The notes below the pieces were generated by a model. The model had not been told where the DNA came from. It did no database searches and was given only the letters and a program-made list of their open reading frames with translations. This document shows positions 9,885 through 22,099 of a DNA stretch of 64,000 nt, in pieces. Position numbers and translations under genes: made by a program. Each line of letters opens with the position of its first letter. Positions within the stretch are counted from its first letter, which is position 1. The DNA comes from Syncephalastrum monosporum B8922 (taxonomy: Eukaryota; Mucoromycota; Mucoromycetes; Mucorales; Syncephalastraceae). The stretch is from NCBI GenBank assembly GCA_000697355.1, contig JNEN01000833.1, positions 310,001 through 374,000 of the forward strand, read 5' to 3'.

Positions 9885-12800
9885 CTATTCTTCCTCTTCT
9901 TCCTCTTCTATAATGACCTTGGCGCCGAGCGGTTTTCGGCGTCCGCCATTCGGTCGATGCACATTGTAGGTACCCAGCTGCGAGCGCGGTGCACTCAGTT
10001 CGAACCGTTGGGACGGCGTATCCCGGAAGGCCATGGGCCACGACCGCGTAGGCACAGGCGCGGGCGGCGGCTGGAGCCGTTGCGGATCTGGCTGATCCAC
10101 GACGGGGGAGGCAGCTGTCTGTGTTTGCGATGAATCCTCTGCGGCGAGGGCAGGCACATTGCCGGGGGACAGGTTCGGCAAGACCGTAACGTCTTTGCTA
10201 TGGCTATGGGAACTAACACTACTACTCATACTCGTACTATGAGTACTGGTACTGCTATTGCTGCTACTGCTATTGTTGCTGCTGCTGTCGTCCTGTGTCA
10301 CCTCGGCAATCGAATGAGCAGGGCTTGATTCGGCAGAGGAAGGTGTCTCTGAAGAAGGTGACAATGCGGGCGGCGTGGAGACGGTCGCGACGGGAGCAGG
10401 AGGCGGCGACGCCGTGTTCGCGGGCGACTTTGCAGGCGCGGGGAGGTGGCGATAGTGTGCATAGCGTCTTTCACACATATCCATCTCGACAGCGGTCGTG
10501 GAAACAAGAGGGCTCGTATGCGCGAGCGGGTCGGGTGTTGTGACAACGGAGAGCGTGTCGGAGCGCTTCGAACGCAGCATCAGGGCCGTGGCCGGGCGGG
10601 TGGGCCCATAGGCATTGTCTGCCTTGTAATAGCTATCCAGCGACGGCTTGTTGTGTGTCGCGGCCGGGAACGCAAGAGGCGGCGGCTGCGGCGGTGGCGG
10701 CGTCGGTGTCGAAGCCGTCGAGCTATACGCGAGCTTGTCGACCTCGCTCACTGGCGGGTTTTTGAGCTGCAGCCCGTGCCGTCGATACTTTTGATGGCCC
10801 GACGGATAGACAGGTGGCGTCGGCGCTGCCATGTCTGTGTTGGCCAGCGTCGGGGGCGAGTTCGTTTCAGTGCGCACGTTGCGTCTGTCATCGTTTTTCC
10901 CAAACCATGACTTGACAGAGGTGAACCACCCGGATGTGTGCTGTTGGTGCTGCTGCTGTTGGTGCTGCTGCTTTTGCTGTTGTTGCTTGTCTGTTCCGCT
11001 ATCAGTGCTGACGCTGGCCAGAGGGCGAGGCGCGGGTGGTACAGATGCATCTTTAGCAGCAGCGGCTTTCTCAGCCGCTTGGCTCGTTGCGGGGCTTGCG
11101 ATCAAAGGACTAGACACCGTCTGGCGAGGCGTGATGTCTGCCTGGATCGCCGCATGCGTCTGCTTCTGTGTTTCGTTCTGGATAAGATTGTCCATGAGCA
11201 TATGCCAGAGCGTCCCCAGAGCGTTGCTTGCGTCAGCTGACCGCATGCGCCGCACAATGCCTTGGTCGAAACCTGCAGCGGTGAGGGCACTGAAGAGCTT
11301 TTCCTCGATGGGCGTCAGCGCAGGTTCCTCGGGCGCATGCATCCGAAGAGATTTAGCGTGTGAGGGCATGGCGGAGGGCAACGAAGCGCGGCAAGCGGCT
11401 GTCAGCTGGGGTATCCGTTGATTTTTGCTGACTGTCGGGGCCGAGAAACGGGGCGGGCGAGCGCCATAGCGGGTACGGTCGGCGTAGAGCGACGCAAGCG
11501 ATGGTTTCTGGGTCATGGGCTTCGGATGCGGGCTCCAATGCGGACTCGAGAGCTCGCTATGCACGTCGTCATCGTCGTCGACGCGCGAGAACAGGGAGTC
11601 GACATCGGTTGAGACTGTGTCGTTGTCTTCATCGTGGGCCATGGTCAGCCACGGATGGTTCATGATCTGGTCGGTTGTCAGACGTTTCGTGGGATCGAGT
11701 CGCAGAAGGTTGGAAATCAAATCTTTAGCCTCTATAGTATAGTGTGTATGTGTATATGTCATGGATGTGAAACACGACCGCAAACGGAAGTCGTCAGCCA
11801 TCTGTTTGTACCACAGGCGAATTAATCATTTACAAACCTGGTGAAAAGTAGGCGGGCATTTCATACTCCAGATTCACAATTTTGCGCTGCATCACGGCTT
11901 CGTTATCGTCATCAAAGGGCAGCTCGCCGGCAAGAAGCGTGTAAAGAATGACTCCCATGGACCATACGTCGGTTTCTATAGAGGTACGTTACGTGAGCAT
12001 GCAGACCGGATTTCGCTGGGTAGGAAAGAACGACATGTTGAAGAGAAACAAGTGACTGACCTGGACCGGTGTAACGACGACGGCTGATGATCTCTGGAGG
12101 AGCACATAACAAATAAGCGAATTCTGCTCACTTGATTTCTGCACTGTTTGATTTTTGCACGTACCTGGCGCAGAGTACGCGAGACTGCCGCAAAAAGTTT
12201 CTAGCAGCTGACGATCTTCGACCTGACGAGCAAAGCCAAAGTCGCAGATCTTCGGCCGATTGTCTGCATCGAGTAAAATATTCTCCAATTTCAGATCCCT
12301 ATTTGTAATTGAACCATGGCGACTGTATGAGTCAACAAGATAAAAAGGAAAAGAGATAAAAAAAAAGGGGGGGGAATATGGAGGCGAGGAAGAGGTTGCG
12401 AATAAGAGATGGGACTTGCCTGTGGACGATGCCGCGTTCGTGACAATGTCTGAGGGCGTGGATGAGTTGGCGAAAGTGAGACTGTGCGCGTTGCTCAGAG
12501 AAACGACCTTCGCTGGTGAGGAGATCAAAGAGCTCTCCGTTGGGGCAATGTTCGCATACGACGTAGATGGCGGATTCGGTGGTGAGAATTTCGAATAGGG
12601 TAACAATATTGGGGTGCTTGAGTTGACGGTGGTGGTGGATCTCGCGGGCCATGAGTGGCGCATGCTGCTTGCTGATTTTTTTTATCGCAACACGGCGTCC
12701 GGTAATCTGATGGTAGCCAAGCTTCACTTTACCGTACGTGCCCTGGCAGTCGTATTCAATCATAGTGATAATAAAAATAATCATGATAATAGGAATCATT

Positions 12801-13071
12801 TAGCATTGTGTTGCATTGAAACAGACCCTTTTTTTCGCAGGTTTTTACCTCGCCTATGGTCTCGCCGATCGAGTAGCAGCCGACCGTCAACATTTTGGGG
12901 GAGGATAATTCTTTGAGTAAGTCATTATAATCGGCGGCCAGCTAAAAAGCAAATAAATGAGAGAAATACGCGTCAGAGGATAAAGAATGGCCAACGTTTT
13001 TTATATTCTGAATCGTGTACCTTTGCCTTTTGGTTGTGCGTGTTTGTTGTGGTTGAAGGAAGGGATAACAT
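9885..13071 (-). CDS. CAMK-type Ser/Thr kinase with long disordered tail
   Basis: Seven exons on the - strand: 13021-13071, 12849-12941, 12420-12742, 12165-12298, 12061-12093, 11838-11975, 9885-11731; 872 residues. The kinase domain (residues about 35-290) shows the glycine loop ETIGEGTYGKVKLG, VAIKKI, the catalytic HRDLKLENILL, DFGFAR, a SAPEIIS activation-segment end, DVWSMGVILYTLLAGELPF and a closing RLTTDQIMNHPWL. The layout is that of SNF1/MARK-related kinases, near fungal Kin4/MARK-type enzymes. After the domain (about residue 400) comes a short helical segment FSALTAAGFDQGIVRRM resembling the UBA-like element that follows MARK-type domains. The last 450 residues are Ser/Pro/Gln-rich, with Q and S runs, and end in a run of glutamates. 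No KA1 domain is visible. The intron that interrupts the HRD codon starts with GC. The substrate is unknown. Confidence 0.9.
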
Positions 13072-13779
13072 GATAAGCGGTAGTTGTGGTGTATAGTAGA
13101 CTATATATACGGATTGACTTTGTTGTCGTAGTCGTTATTATGGGTGTTGATGAAGGAATGGAACGGGTGGCGGAAAAGAGAAAGAGAGCGATGCAACGTG
13201 GTGGGATGATGTGAATGCAAGTCGGGTTTCAAAATGAGTTTACAAGAGGATATAAGACAAGGAATGCATGAGTCGAGCGAAACCCGACGGGGAAGAAGAG
13301 AGAAAAAGAAGAGAGAAAAAGAGAAAGAGGAAGAAAAAGAGAGGCAAAAAAAAAAAAGATAGAAACCCCACAGATACACAATGGAAGTATAATACTTTGG
13401 AGTGAACACAGGGCGAAATATAAGATTTGCAGTGTGAATGGAGTCAAGCCAAATACGGCAAGTCATCGTGACACAGGCGCATTGGCTCACAACGATCAAC
13501 AGCACAGCACATACATTTCACATCACACTCACAGTAGTTTGTTGTTGCCAGTCTTAGATTACCACACCTTTATGCTACTGTACCGTGAAAAACACACGAG
13601 TGCTCTCCTTTTCCATCCACCATCCACTCTGCACTGCGGTCATTCAATTCCTACCATCCTCCATATAATCTTCTTCATCCTTTTGTCGTTCCCATTTTTC
13701 TCACTCATTCACTCAACGCCCTTCCTTACCTTTCACAACTCTGTTCTAATATACTCACACACTAAACTATATACAAGAC
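13072..13779. promoter_or_regulatory. Divergent promoter region with purine/pyrimidine tracts
   Basis: This lies between the kinase gene (-) and the following gene (+). A GA-rich stretch on the + strand near 13285-13345 is the pyrimidine leader type seen from the - strand; C/T-rich sequence follows toward 13780. No coding sequence is supported. Confidence 0.4.
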
Positions 13780-14960
13780 ATGGTTAGTTGTCACTCTCTC
13801 TCTCTCTCTCTCCATCTCTATTTCTACCTCTATTTCTGTTATTTTTCTCTTTTCTTTTTTGCTCTCTTTAGTTTCTCTCTCTTTTTGACACACTCAATTA
13901 GGAAACTCCTCCACTGGAGGAACCTGCCCTGTTTACTGCTGCCAGTCCAACCACGACGGGTGCACCTACTTCTTCTTCTTCTTGTTGGAAACCACGTCCG
14001 TCATTTTCCACAGAGGCCATTGACGGATCGGAATCCCGTCTTCATTTCAGTCATGAAGCCTGTTCAACAGAGCAGGTCGATAGCATGGACCGTATTTCGA
14101 GTATCCTGACAAACTTGATACGCGAAGCAAACGATGCCGTCCATGGCATGGAGCAAGAACGGGCCAACCTCATGCGACGATCCAACACAAGTGCTCGCTC
14201 GTCGCGGATACCACGCCCAATATCCGTGGCAGGGCGAACAAGAGGACAGGAATGCCTTGTCGCCTCTTTTGAACGGCTTGATACTTCCATGGCTCTCATC
14301 GACTCACTCTCGAGGGACCTCGCTCATTATCATGGTAAAGAGCCCTCTTCTTACTACCTTCAGCACCTTCAGCACCGCGAGCATCTCTATCCATTTTTGC
14401 TGCTGCCTTTCTTATATGGCGCCCGCTCTCTTCTACTCTCCCTCTCGTCGACTGCTCTCTTTCCCGCCTCGTCACTCGTCACTCTGGTTGCTCTCGTCAT
14501 CTTTTTCGCTCTGAGCAACCTGGTGGTCGATCATGTGTGTTTGTCCACGCGACAAGAGGAGCCGTCGAGACGGTCAATGCCGGGTGCGTATAGTCTTGCT
14601 GGCCAAGACGACATCTCCATCCCCACCGCGCAGCAACTATCCTCCCCTCCGCCGTCCACAGACCAAGGCCCGCACAGCCTTCTTACTTCTCACAACACCC
14701 GACACCGTCGTCGCTCCTCACATCAGTATCAGCATAAGCATCAGTACCAGCATCATCATCATTATAATAATATTAATCATCATCATCATCACCATCATCA
14801 TCGTGTCAGTACCGCATCCCGCCGCTCGCTCTATCGCAAGCGATTATCTCCTCGTAAACTGCCGCGTCCGGTCCTCTTTGCCGCTGACGAGCATGTATGC
14901 AGAGTATCACCTCACACCGAATCACATCATAACAGGCTGAAGCGTTCGTTCTCATTCTGA
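13780..14960 (+). CDS. Unknown protein with helical core and His-rich C-terminus
   Basis: Proposed exons: 13780-13782 (ATG), 13902-14334 and 14557-14960, giving 279 residues. I do not recognise the family. Residues about 60-145 look structured and helical (DRISSILTNLIREANDAVH, then FERLDTSMALIDSLSRDLA), suggesting a coiled-coil or small helical domain. The C-terminal third is basic and low-complexity, with a histidine-rich stretch of more than 20 residues containing eight consecutive His, and closes with RLKRSFSF. The intron 14335-14556 is inferred: the reading frame is open across it, but that segment reads as a hydrophobic, low-complexity stretch unlike its neighbours, and GTAAAG and ACAAG bound it in matching phase. 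A single-codon first exon with a CT-rich intron is also inferred. The His run could bind metal or simply be a repeat expansion. Confidence 0.5.
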
Positions 14961-16107
14961 CCTCTGCCAGCACAAATCATCATTCTCGTTCCTGCATTCC
15001 TCTGTTTCTGCAAAAGGAAACTCTCTGGCTCAACTTTACCATGGCCCATACCACTTGTGCATAATGTCCCCCTTCTTCCCGTTCCCAGCTCCCGCTCTGT
15101 CCCCCCCTAACTCATTTTGAATCTATATTGATCTACACCCTTATTATAAATCAATTTTTGTTCCTCACTTATATATCGTATGTACTTGTATCTGTCTTTT
15201 TCTGCTTGAATGGGCCGAGAGACGGGGGACCGGGAGCACGCATTTTCAGAAAGTGATTTTCCCCTATCGCATCACGTCCCAGAAATTGGCGGCGCTATCC
15301 AATACTTTTTTCTGTCACTTAACCGACACTATAATATGGTCATATAAAGAATTGACTACGTGTGATCTTCATGTTCTGCGCCCCCCCCCACCCCCGGTCA
15401 ATGAAAACGAAGTCTATCTCAAAAAGGGTACTGAACTATGCGTATGTGTCTCCTTATCTTTGAGCGAGAGACACACGCTTAGACATGACAACGCTCGCAC
15501 GCATGGATACGCGTGAAGCATCACACAAGCATGAAAACAGTATGGAAATAGTAAGAGTGGCAATTTGTGTTTGTGTAACAGCCAAGAACCACAAAAGGCC
15601 TCCATTCACGCTGTCTTGGTCGTAAGACGCGGTCGACCGCTTGCAACACCCGTTGCCGTGCGTCTCTCGGGCCCAAAAGCACCACCCAGACTTTTTCTTT
15701 TCCACTTGCATAAGACCAACATCCTCGGCATTTAATCTAGGGATAAATCTTCCATGGTCATGTGCCTGTCTATGCTCGTTACATCTCTACGTATATTACA
15801 TATGAGGCTCTGGTCGCGTCCATGCATCTTACGACTCCCCTTCCTCGCGGTCGTTGCGTTAGAAGCATGGAATCCATGAGGGTTCATAAATAGAAAGAAG
15901 AAAACATACTTCTTTAGCAAGCGTGTCATGTGCGCTGGGTGAACAGAATCTCTTGCGATAATATGGAAGCTGTGTGGACACCTCACGAATCGGGCAATAT
16001 GCAAATGAGGGGATCTGGTGCGTTTTTCTCCTCCGATGCAATTGAAGCTATTGCACTAAGGCACCTTTTTTTTTTTTTCCTTGTGTACATACATTTTCGC
16101 TAATGCA
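14961..16107. other. 1.1-kb intergenic region, no gene seen
   Basis: It contains a run of C near 15380 and ordinary mixed sequence. The open frames on either strand are short, have unlikely composition and lack splice-compatible extensions. The promoter of the TBC gene presumably occupies the right end, where a T-rich tract lies just before 16080. Confidence 0.5.
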
Positions 16108-18498
16108 ATGTCGACTGCCATTGCCTCGTCGACACCTTGTCCCCCTCCTCAGCCTGACGTAGACGCTCCTGTGTTTACCAAACCAGCGACTTCGTCTCCT
16201 GACATGGAAGCAACATCTGTCTTTTCTCGCAGCTCTCAAGATTATACGTCGTCCGACTCAGTCTTTGAAACCAAGTCGTCACGTCTGTCGCACCACAGCG
16301 ACGCTACAAACAAGTCTCGGCGCAGGTCGCAGAGAAGTATTCGGACGGGTAAGTCGTGCAAGCCTTGTGACTTATAAACACTGATCCGGGTATTTGCCAA
16401 AAATATTACAGTCCACAGCGAAGACAGCGACAGCAGTAGCAATTATGAAGAACCGGAAGAGTTCGTTGCGTGCAGTTTAGAGGACGAGGACGAGGATGAT
16501 CAGCCAGAAAGAACGCCGTCTCTGTCACCCTCTCACACCGAATCCTTTATTGATACCTCCCCAGGCGAAAGCACGACGCAGCCATCGACGCCTGCTAAGC
16601 GCATCAGCCATGTACCTGCCTCCGACTTGAATGACATAGCACTCGATGAAGCCGAAACCCAGGAAGCCGAGTTCCCGGAGCAGCCTCGTTTATCTGAACC
16701 TGCGCCCAGAGCCTTACCCCCTCCCATCGATACCATCCCGCCTCCCTCCCAACCGCAACCATCGCAGCCACAGCAGCGCGGCCTTTTCCAACTATGGTCC
16801 GCCATCAAAAAGCAACCACCCGCCTCGACCCAACCGCACTCGCCCACCGCCGAGACCCCCATGATTGTCGAGCACCGCTCGCTTGCCACACGCGACCGCA
16901 CCAAGCGCCTGTCACAGCAGGATCGAAGCCAGTCTGAACCCGCCCTCCTCCACAACCAGGACGATATCCTGTCTCAGATGGAGCAGCTCAACATGGCCAA
17001 TACCCAGGACCCCAAGGCCAGCAGCATGTTCAAAAAGCTCAAACGCCAATCCATCCGTCAAAGCCTTGTGAACCAGAGCCCAGGCGAGGAAGGTGCCTAC
17101 GACTGGGGTAAGCGAACACACTCTCCACGCATGTGTCCTTTTGTGCTGAAACATGCCACTTAGATTTCTGGGCGGGCGCATTATGCGACTTTGAGCAGAC
17201 GACGAGAAACAAGGCGTGGCTGGCACACGTCCGACGCGGCATTCCACCGTCTATCCGCGGTCTCGTCTGGCAGCTCTTGGTCCAGTCCAAGCAGACCTCA
17301 CTCCAGGACACGTACATGGATCTTCTCCAGGGTCCGAGCCCCTATGAAAAAATGATCCAGCGTGATTTGGCGCGCACGTTCCCGGGTCACAAGTTCTTCA
17401 AGGAACGCGACGGCGTCGGCCAAGAAGGCCTCTACAACGTCGTGCGCTCCTACAGTGTCTACGACCAGGAAGTAGGCTATTGTCAAGGTCTCGCCTTCAT
17501 CGTCGGTCCTTTACTCCTGAACGTAAGTCGCCGAAACATCTTCAAGGGCCACTGCTGACCCTGTTTGTTTCTAGATGCCCGACGATGAGGCTTTTTGCGT
17601 GCTCGTCCAGCTCATGAACAAATATCAGCTGCGAGGCAACTTTACGCCCGACATGGAAGGCCTTCACCTGCGATTATACCAATTCGATGCGCTGGTCGAA
17701 GAACACTTGCCGCGCGTCTCGCGTCACTTGGAACAGCAAGGCGTGAGCGCGACTATGTATGCCTCGCAGTGGTTCATGACCCTGTTTGCTTACAAGTTTC
17801 CTCTGAGTCTCGTCTTCCGCATCTACGACATTATGTTTTGCGAAGGCGTCGGGGCCGTGTTCCGCTTTGCCATCGCCCTCCTCAAACGCAACGAAACCGC
17901 TTTGCTCGGACTCGACTTTGAGCACCTCCTCGACTTCTTAAAGAACGGACTCTTCAAAGACTACTCGGAAGACCAACTCATCGAGGACGCCTGTCAGCTC
18001 GAGAACATCACCCCGCGCCGCCTCGCCCAGCTCGAAAAAAATCACAAGGCCCAAGCGGCCAAGGAGGCGGCAGACGCCAAGGCACTTGAACAGCTCCAAA
18101 AGACCAACACAGAGCTGCGTGAAAATGTGCGTATTCTGGAGACCATGACGGCCGGCGTCGAGCACGAACACGATGATATCATGCTCCAGATGAAGCGCAC
18201 CCGCGCAGATCTCGTGCACGCCCGCGACGAACAATCCTCCTTGCGCGACCTCGTGGACTTGCTCCAGCAAGAAGTCAAGGCGTTGCCCCGCGCGATCGAG
18301 TCGCAGTGTCGCACCGAGTTTGAGGCGCTCTGCAACGAAAATGCGTCGCTCGTCCAAAAAAATTCATCTCTCGAAGATCAGCTCACGCACCTGGAAAACA
18401 TGGTGATCGATATGAAGATGAAGTACGCCGAAAGCGAAAATGAACGCGGAGAGCTCCAGCAGCGTCTGAACGAGATGAAGCGGTTGATGGGTGTCTGA
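16108..18498 (+). CDS. TBC-domain Rab GTPase-activating protein, Gyp5/EVI5 type
   Basis: Four exons: 16108-16348, 16412-17107, 17164-17522, 17575-18498; 739 residues. Residues about 1-300 are acidic and Ser/Pro-rich. The TBC domain (about 330-540) has VRRGIPPSIRGLVW, the arginine-finger motif IQRDLARTFPGH, the glutamine-finger motif VGYCQGLAF, and later YASQWFMTLFAYKFPL and RIYDIMFCEG. Both fingers are intact, so it should be catalytically active on a Rab. From about residue 590 to the end the protein is a long coiled coil, the arrangement of Gyp5/Gyl1 and EVI5 proteins that act in Golgi-to-plasma-membrane and endosomal traffic. The start ATG was chosen because it is followed by typical disordered sequence and preceded by a T-rich leader. 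The Rab target cannot be told from sequence. Confidence 0.93.
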
Positions 18499-19524
18499 TG
18501 ACCTCCCTTTCTTCCTTTGTATACCTATACCTTTTTTTTTATTTGTATTTAAGCCATTGTTGACCTTTTTTTTTTATACTTTACAATGCGTAAACATTCA
18601 TATTCCTTTTCCGCCGGTACCTTTCTTTTCTCAATGCCCTATCTGAATATGTCATCTACACGTGCATTTGTCTTCTTTCATGGCAAATGAGATCTTTCAT
18701 GATTCGGCCCCCTTATTGCATAGCGACCTGATTCTGTAAGAATCACTCCGGGTCCGCGGTTCTCACGTTTCTTTTCCTAAGTCCAGACAAATCATTAGGT
18801 CAGGCCCCAAGGAGCCGACGCAGGGATCTTCATCAATTACTCATTATGAAGGGTGACACAGACCTGGGGTTTTGATGCAAAGACGTGCTACGCCATCCAG
18901 TAGACAGCAAGTATGAATAAAAAAGACCTTTTAATAGATGATGATAATTAGGCAAAGCGGGTTTCTGGCTGTGTCCATTTTCATTTGCTATGATCAGCAA
19001 TCATTTGATAAAAACGTATTGAGGCGGCGACATCCGTCGTACAGTTCATATCGGGAGAACTTGTACCACCAACAAGAAGGGCGCGACATGGCCATTCTTT
19101 TGTCACAGAAAACACACACACAAAACGATGGGTGGACGAATCTGTAGTTGCATCGAATGGCATGGATAATCGATAGAATGGGTCGGATAACATGAGTGTA
19201 TAAAGGCGAGGAGCAGCATATCAAAGTTCCAGAAATTCAATGGCTCTGATGGAGAGAAAGTGTGCCTCACTGTGTGTGTGCCCTGCGGTACAAAAGCAGA
19301 AAAAAAGGCAAGTGGTGAATGATCCCCTTTTTTTTTTCTGTGCGGCAATTATACTTTTCATATATTGGGTTCGAGAACCCTCGGTTGTCAATTCGTTACA
19401 CTTCTTCCCTCTCTTTTCTTTTCTTTTTTTTTTTTCGTGGTTCCTTCGTTTCAACACCTTAAACTGTCCATGCCGCTCCGTGAGCTGTCGCCGTCGTTGT
19501 CGCTATAAACCCATCATTTTTCCG
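18499..19524. other. 1-kb intergenic region, no gene seen
   Basis: No supported coding or RNA gene. The frame upstream of the protease start stays open back to 19240, but its predicted residues are T-tract-derived hydrophobic sequence and are treated as 5' UTR. A CT/T-rich tract at about 19400-19440 precedes the protease gene. Confidence 0.5.
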
Positions 19525-21230
19525 ATGCACGCCCTTCCTATCCTTATAATCCTATTTTTCATCGGCACAGCCCTTGCAGCAGCAGCAGCAGCAGCAGCAC
19601 AGACAACAGAACTTTCCTCCTCGGGCGATCGCTATATCGTCGTCTTTAAACCGAATGCCACCCACGCCGCTATCCAGTCGAGACTGCAGCAGATGCATAC
19701 TGCCACCCAAGGCAAGCTGCTTCTCGAGAAAACCGCACCCTACAAATCCATTGGCCAATTTCGTTGGTTTTCTGGCGACTTTGTACCGCACACCCTTATA
19801 GCCACAGCTCCGACGCCCTGGACCGCGCTTAGCAATCATAGTGGATATGCCGGTCAAGATGATACAGTCGTCCATTACTACGTCAAAGACACAGTTTTCC
19901 AAGTCCAAGACCTTGTTCAGCAGAACCCTCCTAGCTGGGTAAGCAGAACCAGGAAAAAAAAAAAAAAGAAGGGATGCCTAATACACGACAAAATTTTCTG
20001 TAAAAGGGATTGGACCGCATTGACCAGCGTTCGGGTACCAATAACGAATTCCGATTCCCAACCAGCCAAGGCAACGGCGTCACCGTTTACGTGCTCGATA
20101 CGGGGGTCCTAGCGAAACATAACGACCTCAAAGACCGCGTCACTATCGGCAAAACCGTGACAGGCACGACCTCGGACGATACCAATGGCCACGGTACCTT
20201 TGTCGCGGGCGTCTGCTGCGGTACCACGTACGGTGTCGCCAAACAGGCCAACGTCGTTTCGGTCAAAACCCTCAAAGATGATGGCAGTGGCACCTTATCT
20301 GACCTCCTCCAAGGTCTGGAATGGGTCGTCTCGGAGCACACAAGCGCTGGAAACAACACCAAATCCATTGTCAAGTAAATTTTTCTAACAAATGCACTGC
20401 GATGATAAGCCCCGGCTGACTGAGATTGTGATGGACAGCTTGTCATTGGGTGCTGAGTACAGCCAAGCCGTAAACGATGCCATTCAAGAGGCAACCGCCC
20501 TGGGTATTCACGTCACAATTGCTGCCGGCAACTATGGGGACGACGCCTGCAAATACTCGCCTGGCTCGGCCGAGAACGCCGTGACGGTTGGCGCGACTGA
20601 CCGAAACGATACGGTGGCATCCTACTCCAACTATGGCGAATGCGTTGATATGTAAGCCTTCCCGTTTTATTCGAGGAAGGAAGAAAAAAACAAAGCTGAC
20701 AGCATGCTATGTAGCTTTGCACCCGGCACGGATATTGTTTCACTAGGTAGCGATAGTGAATCAGCGACCCAAACGCTCTCAGGCACGTCCATGGCAGCGC
20801 CTCGTACGTCTCTCTCTTCACTGTTGCCTGGGCCCCACAGCACTCACCTTTTTCTTGTTTAGATGTTGCCGGTGTCATGGCCCTTTTGCTCTCCCAAGCC
20901 GACTATACACCGGCTGAAATGGCCGAGGTGCTCAAGAATAGCTCGTCGCTGATCGCGCAGAGCTTTCAAGCCGACCAGGGCAATAACAACCCGAACCTGA
21001 CTGTCGCGGATAATGAGGTTGACGGTGGCAACGCCGTGTCTTCCAAAGACAGCGGTTCCCAGATCAATTTTGTCTACTCGGACCCCACCGATGGCGGCAA
21101 CGAGTGGGTCTTTGGCCAAGCTATCAGTGCAGCCCCTCTTGCGCAGCCTATGCTGGCCCCCATGTCTTCTTTTTCCTTTGTATACCCACTGTCTGTGTTT
21201 GTGTATGTCACTTTCTACCACATCCTCTAG
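19525..21230 (+). CDS. Secreted subtilisin-like serine protease (S8, proteinase K type)
   Basis: Five exons: 19525-19938, 20007-20374, 20439-20651, 20715-20803, 20863-21230; 483 residues. The chosen ATG gives a signal peptide (MHALPILIILFFIGTALA) followed by an eight-alanine run. Residues about 35-115 are an I9-type inhibitor propeptide (YIVVFKPNATHAAIQSRLQQ). The catalytic triad is intact: Asp in VYVLDTGV, His in NGHGTFVAG, Ser in SGTSMAAPHVAG; the oxyanion Asn is in IAAGNYGDDA. The S8 domain ends about residue 400. The C-terminal extension (DGGNAVSSKDSGSQ onward) ends in a Ser/Pro segment and a hydrophobic tail of about 20 residues, SSFSFVYPLSVFVYVTFYHI, which could be a GPI-anchor signal or a membrane anchor. 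Such an ending is not usual for proteinase K-like secreted enzymes. The gene is convergent with the next one, 56 bases apart. Confidence 0.93.
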
Positions 21231-21286
21231 ATTTATTTATCTCAAAATCATCTGAATCCCTCCTCACGCCCGCTCTCGGCCTTTCT

Positions 21287-22099
21287 TCATCCTCTTCTCA
21301 TAAAATTTTTACGTCTCCATGGACGCTTTAATATTCTGAACAACGACGCAAAGCAAGACGATGTATCCTGAAAAGCTACCGTGGACGGTGGTGGCGGTGG
21401 TGGGGACCACTTTTGCTGAGATGGGGGGACCATGGCAGGATAAGGGCCGTAATACTCTGGTGAACCGTCTGGAAGGCCCTCCCAGTCTTTGATAGATGAG
21501 ACATCGCTCACGACCGTATCTTCGTCAATAGTATGAAGATAGAGCGGGGTTGCGCTTCCTCCACGTGGAATATGACTGCTGCAGCTGCGGCTGCGTGTCA
21601 TATCCTGCCACCAAACGCTCGATGTTAGACGACGTGATGACAGTGTGCTTTGACTTCGCTTGGTGCGAGCTGGGCTGCGTGGACGTGCCGAGGTTTCCAT
21701 GTCTATGTTGTTGGTTGGAAGCATGTCTATGTTGTTAGTCGGAAGGAATATGGCATCGTTATGATAAGGAAACGGCAAGGGCTGCGCATCGATGGCGATG
21801 TTGTGTGTTGTCGCACAGCGACGGACCTGCCGCTCCCAATGAGCCGGCCCACGAATAATATAGGCGGCCGTGTCTTCGTAGCGCCTCTGCTTGGAACTGT
21901 ATAGGTCGTTCAGCGATGAGCAGTACCGCCGCACCAGCTCAGTCCGATCGGAACCGTCAAAATATCTTGCGTCCAGCGCAGTAAGACGGCGCAGATTTTC
22001 TTGCGTGAGCGGGGGTGTCGAGGATGCCAAGGACGGTAGGCTACAGATGGACATGGACACGCAACAAAGCAGAACAAAAGGAGCGGGACTGAAGAACAA
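21287..22099 (-). CDS. Unknown protein with signal peptide
   Basis: Single exon, 270 residues, not recognised. The first 25 residues are hydrophobic with a plausible signal peptide ending CSLPSLASS. The body is basic and Ser/Arg-rich (RSPARTKRSQSTLSSRRLTSSVWW), then acidic (TIDEDTVVSDVSSIKDWEG), with a proline run QQKWSPPPPPPS and a basic C-terminus KRPWRRKNFMRRG. An octapeptide (LPTNNIDM) is directly duplicated near residue 120 as a 24-bp tandem repeat. The composition suits a secreted or membrane-tethered protein. No enzyme motif was seen. It could also be cytosolic if a later ATG is used. Confidence 0.6.
   Translation of the reverse strand: MFFSPAPFVLLCCVSMSICSLPSLASSTPPLTQENLRRLTALDARYFDGSDRTELVRRYCSSLNDLYSSKQRRYEDTAAYIIRGPAHWERQVRRCATTHNIAIDAQPLPFPYHNDAIFLPTNNIDMLPTNNIDMETSARPRSPARTKRSQSTLSSRRLTSSVWWQDMTRSRSCSSHIPRGGSATPLYLHTIDEDTVVSDVSSIKDWEGLPDGSPEYYGPYPAMVPPSQQKWSPPPPPPSTVAFQDTSSCFASLFRILKRPWRRKNFMRRG

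Noticed and set aside
19355..19385. TTCGA-containing stem considered as a tRNA T-arm
   Set aside because: The arms do not pair in tRNA geometry and no anticodon or acceptor stem is found nearby.
19240..19524. N-terminal extension of the protease reading frame
   Set aside because: The frame is open by chance over a T-rich leader; the ATG at 19525 gives a normal signal peptide.
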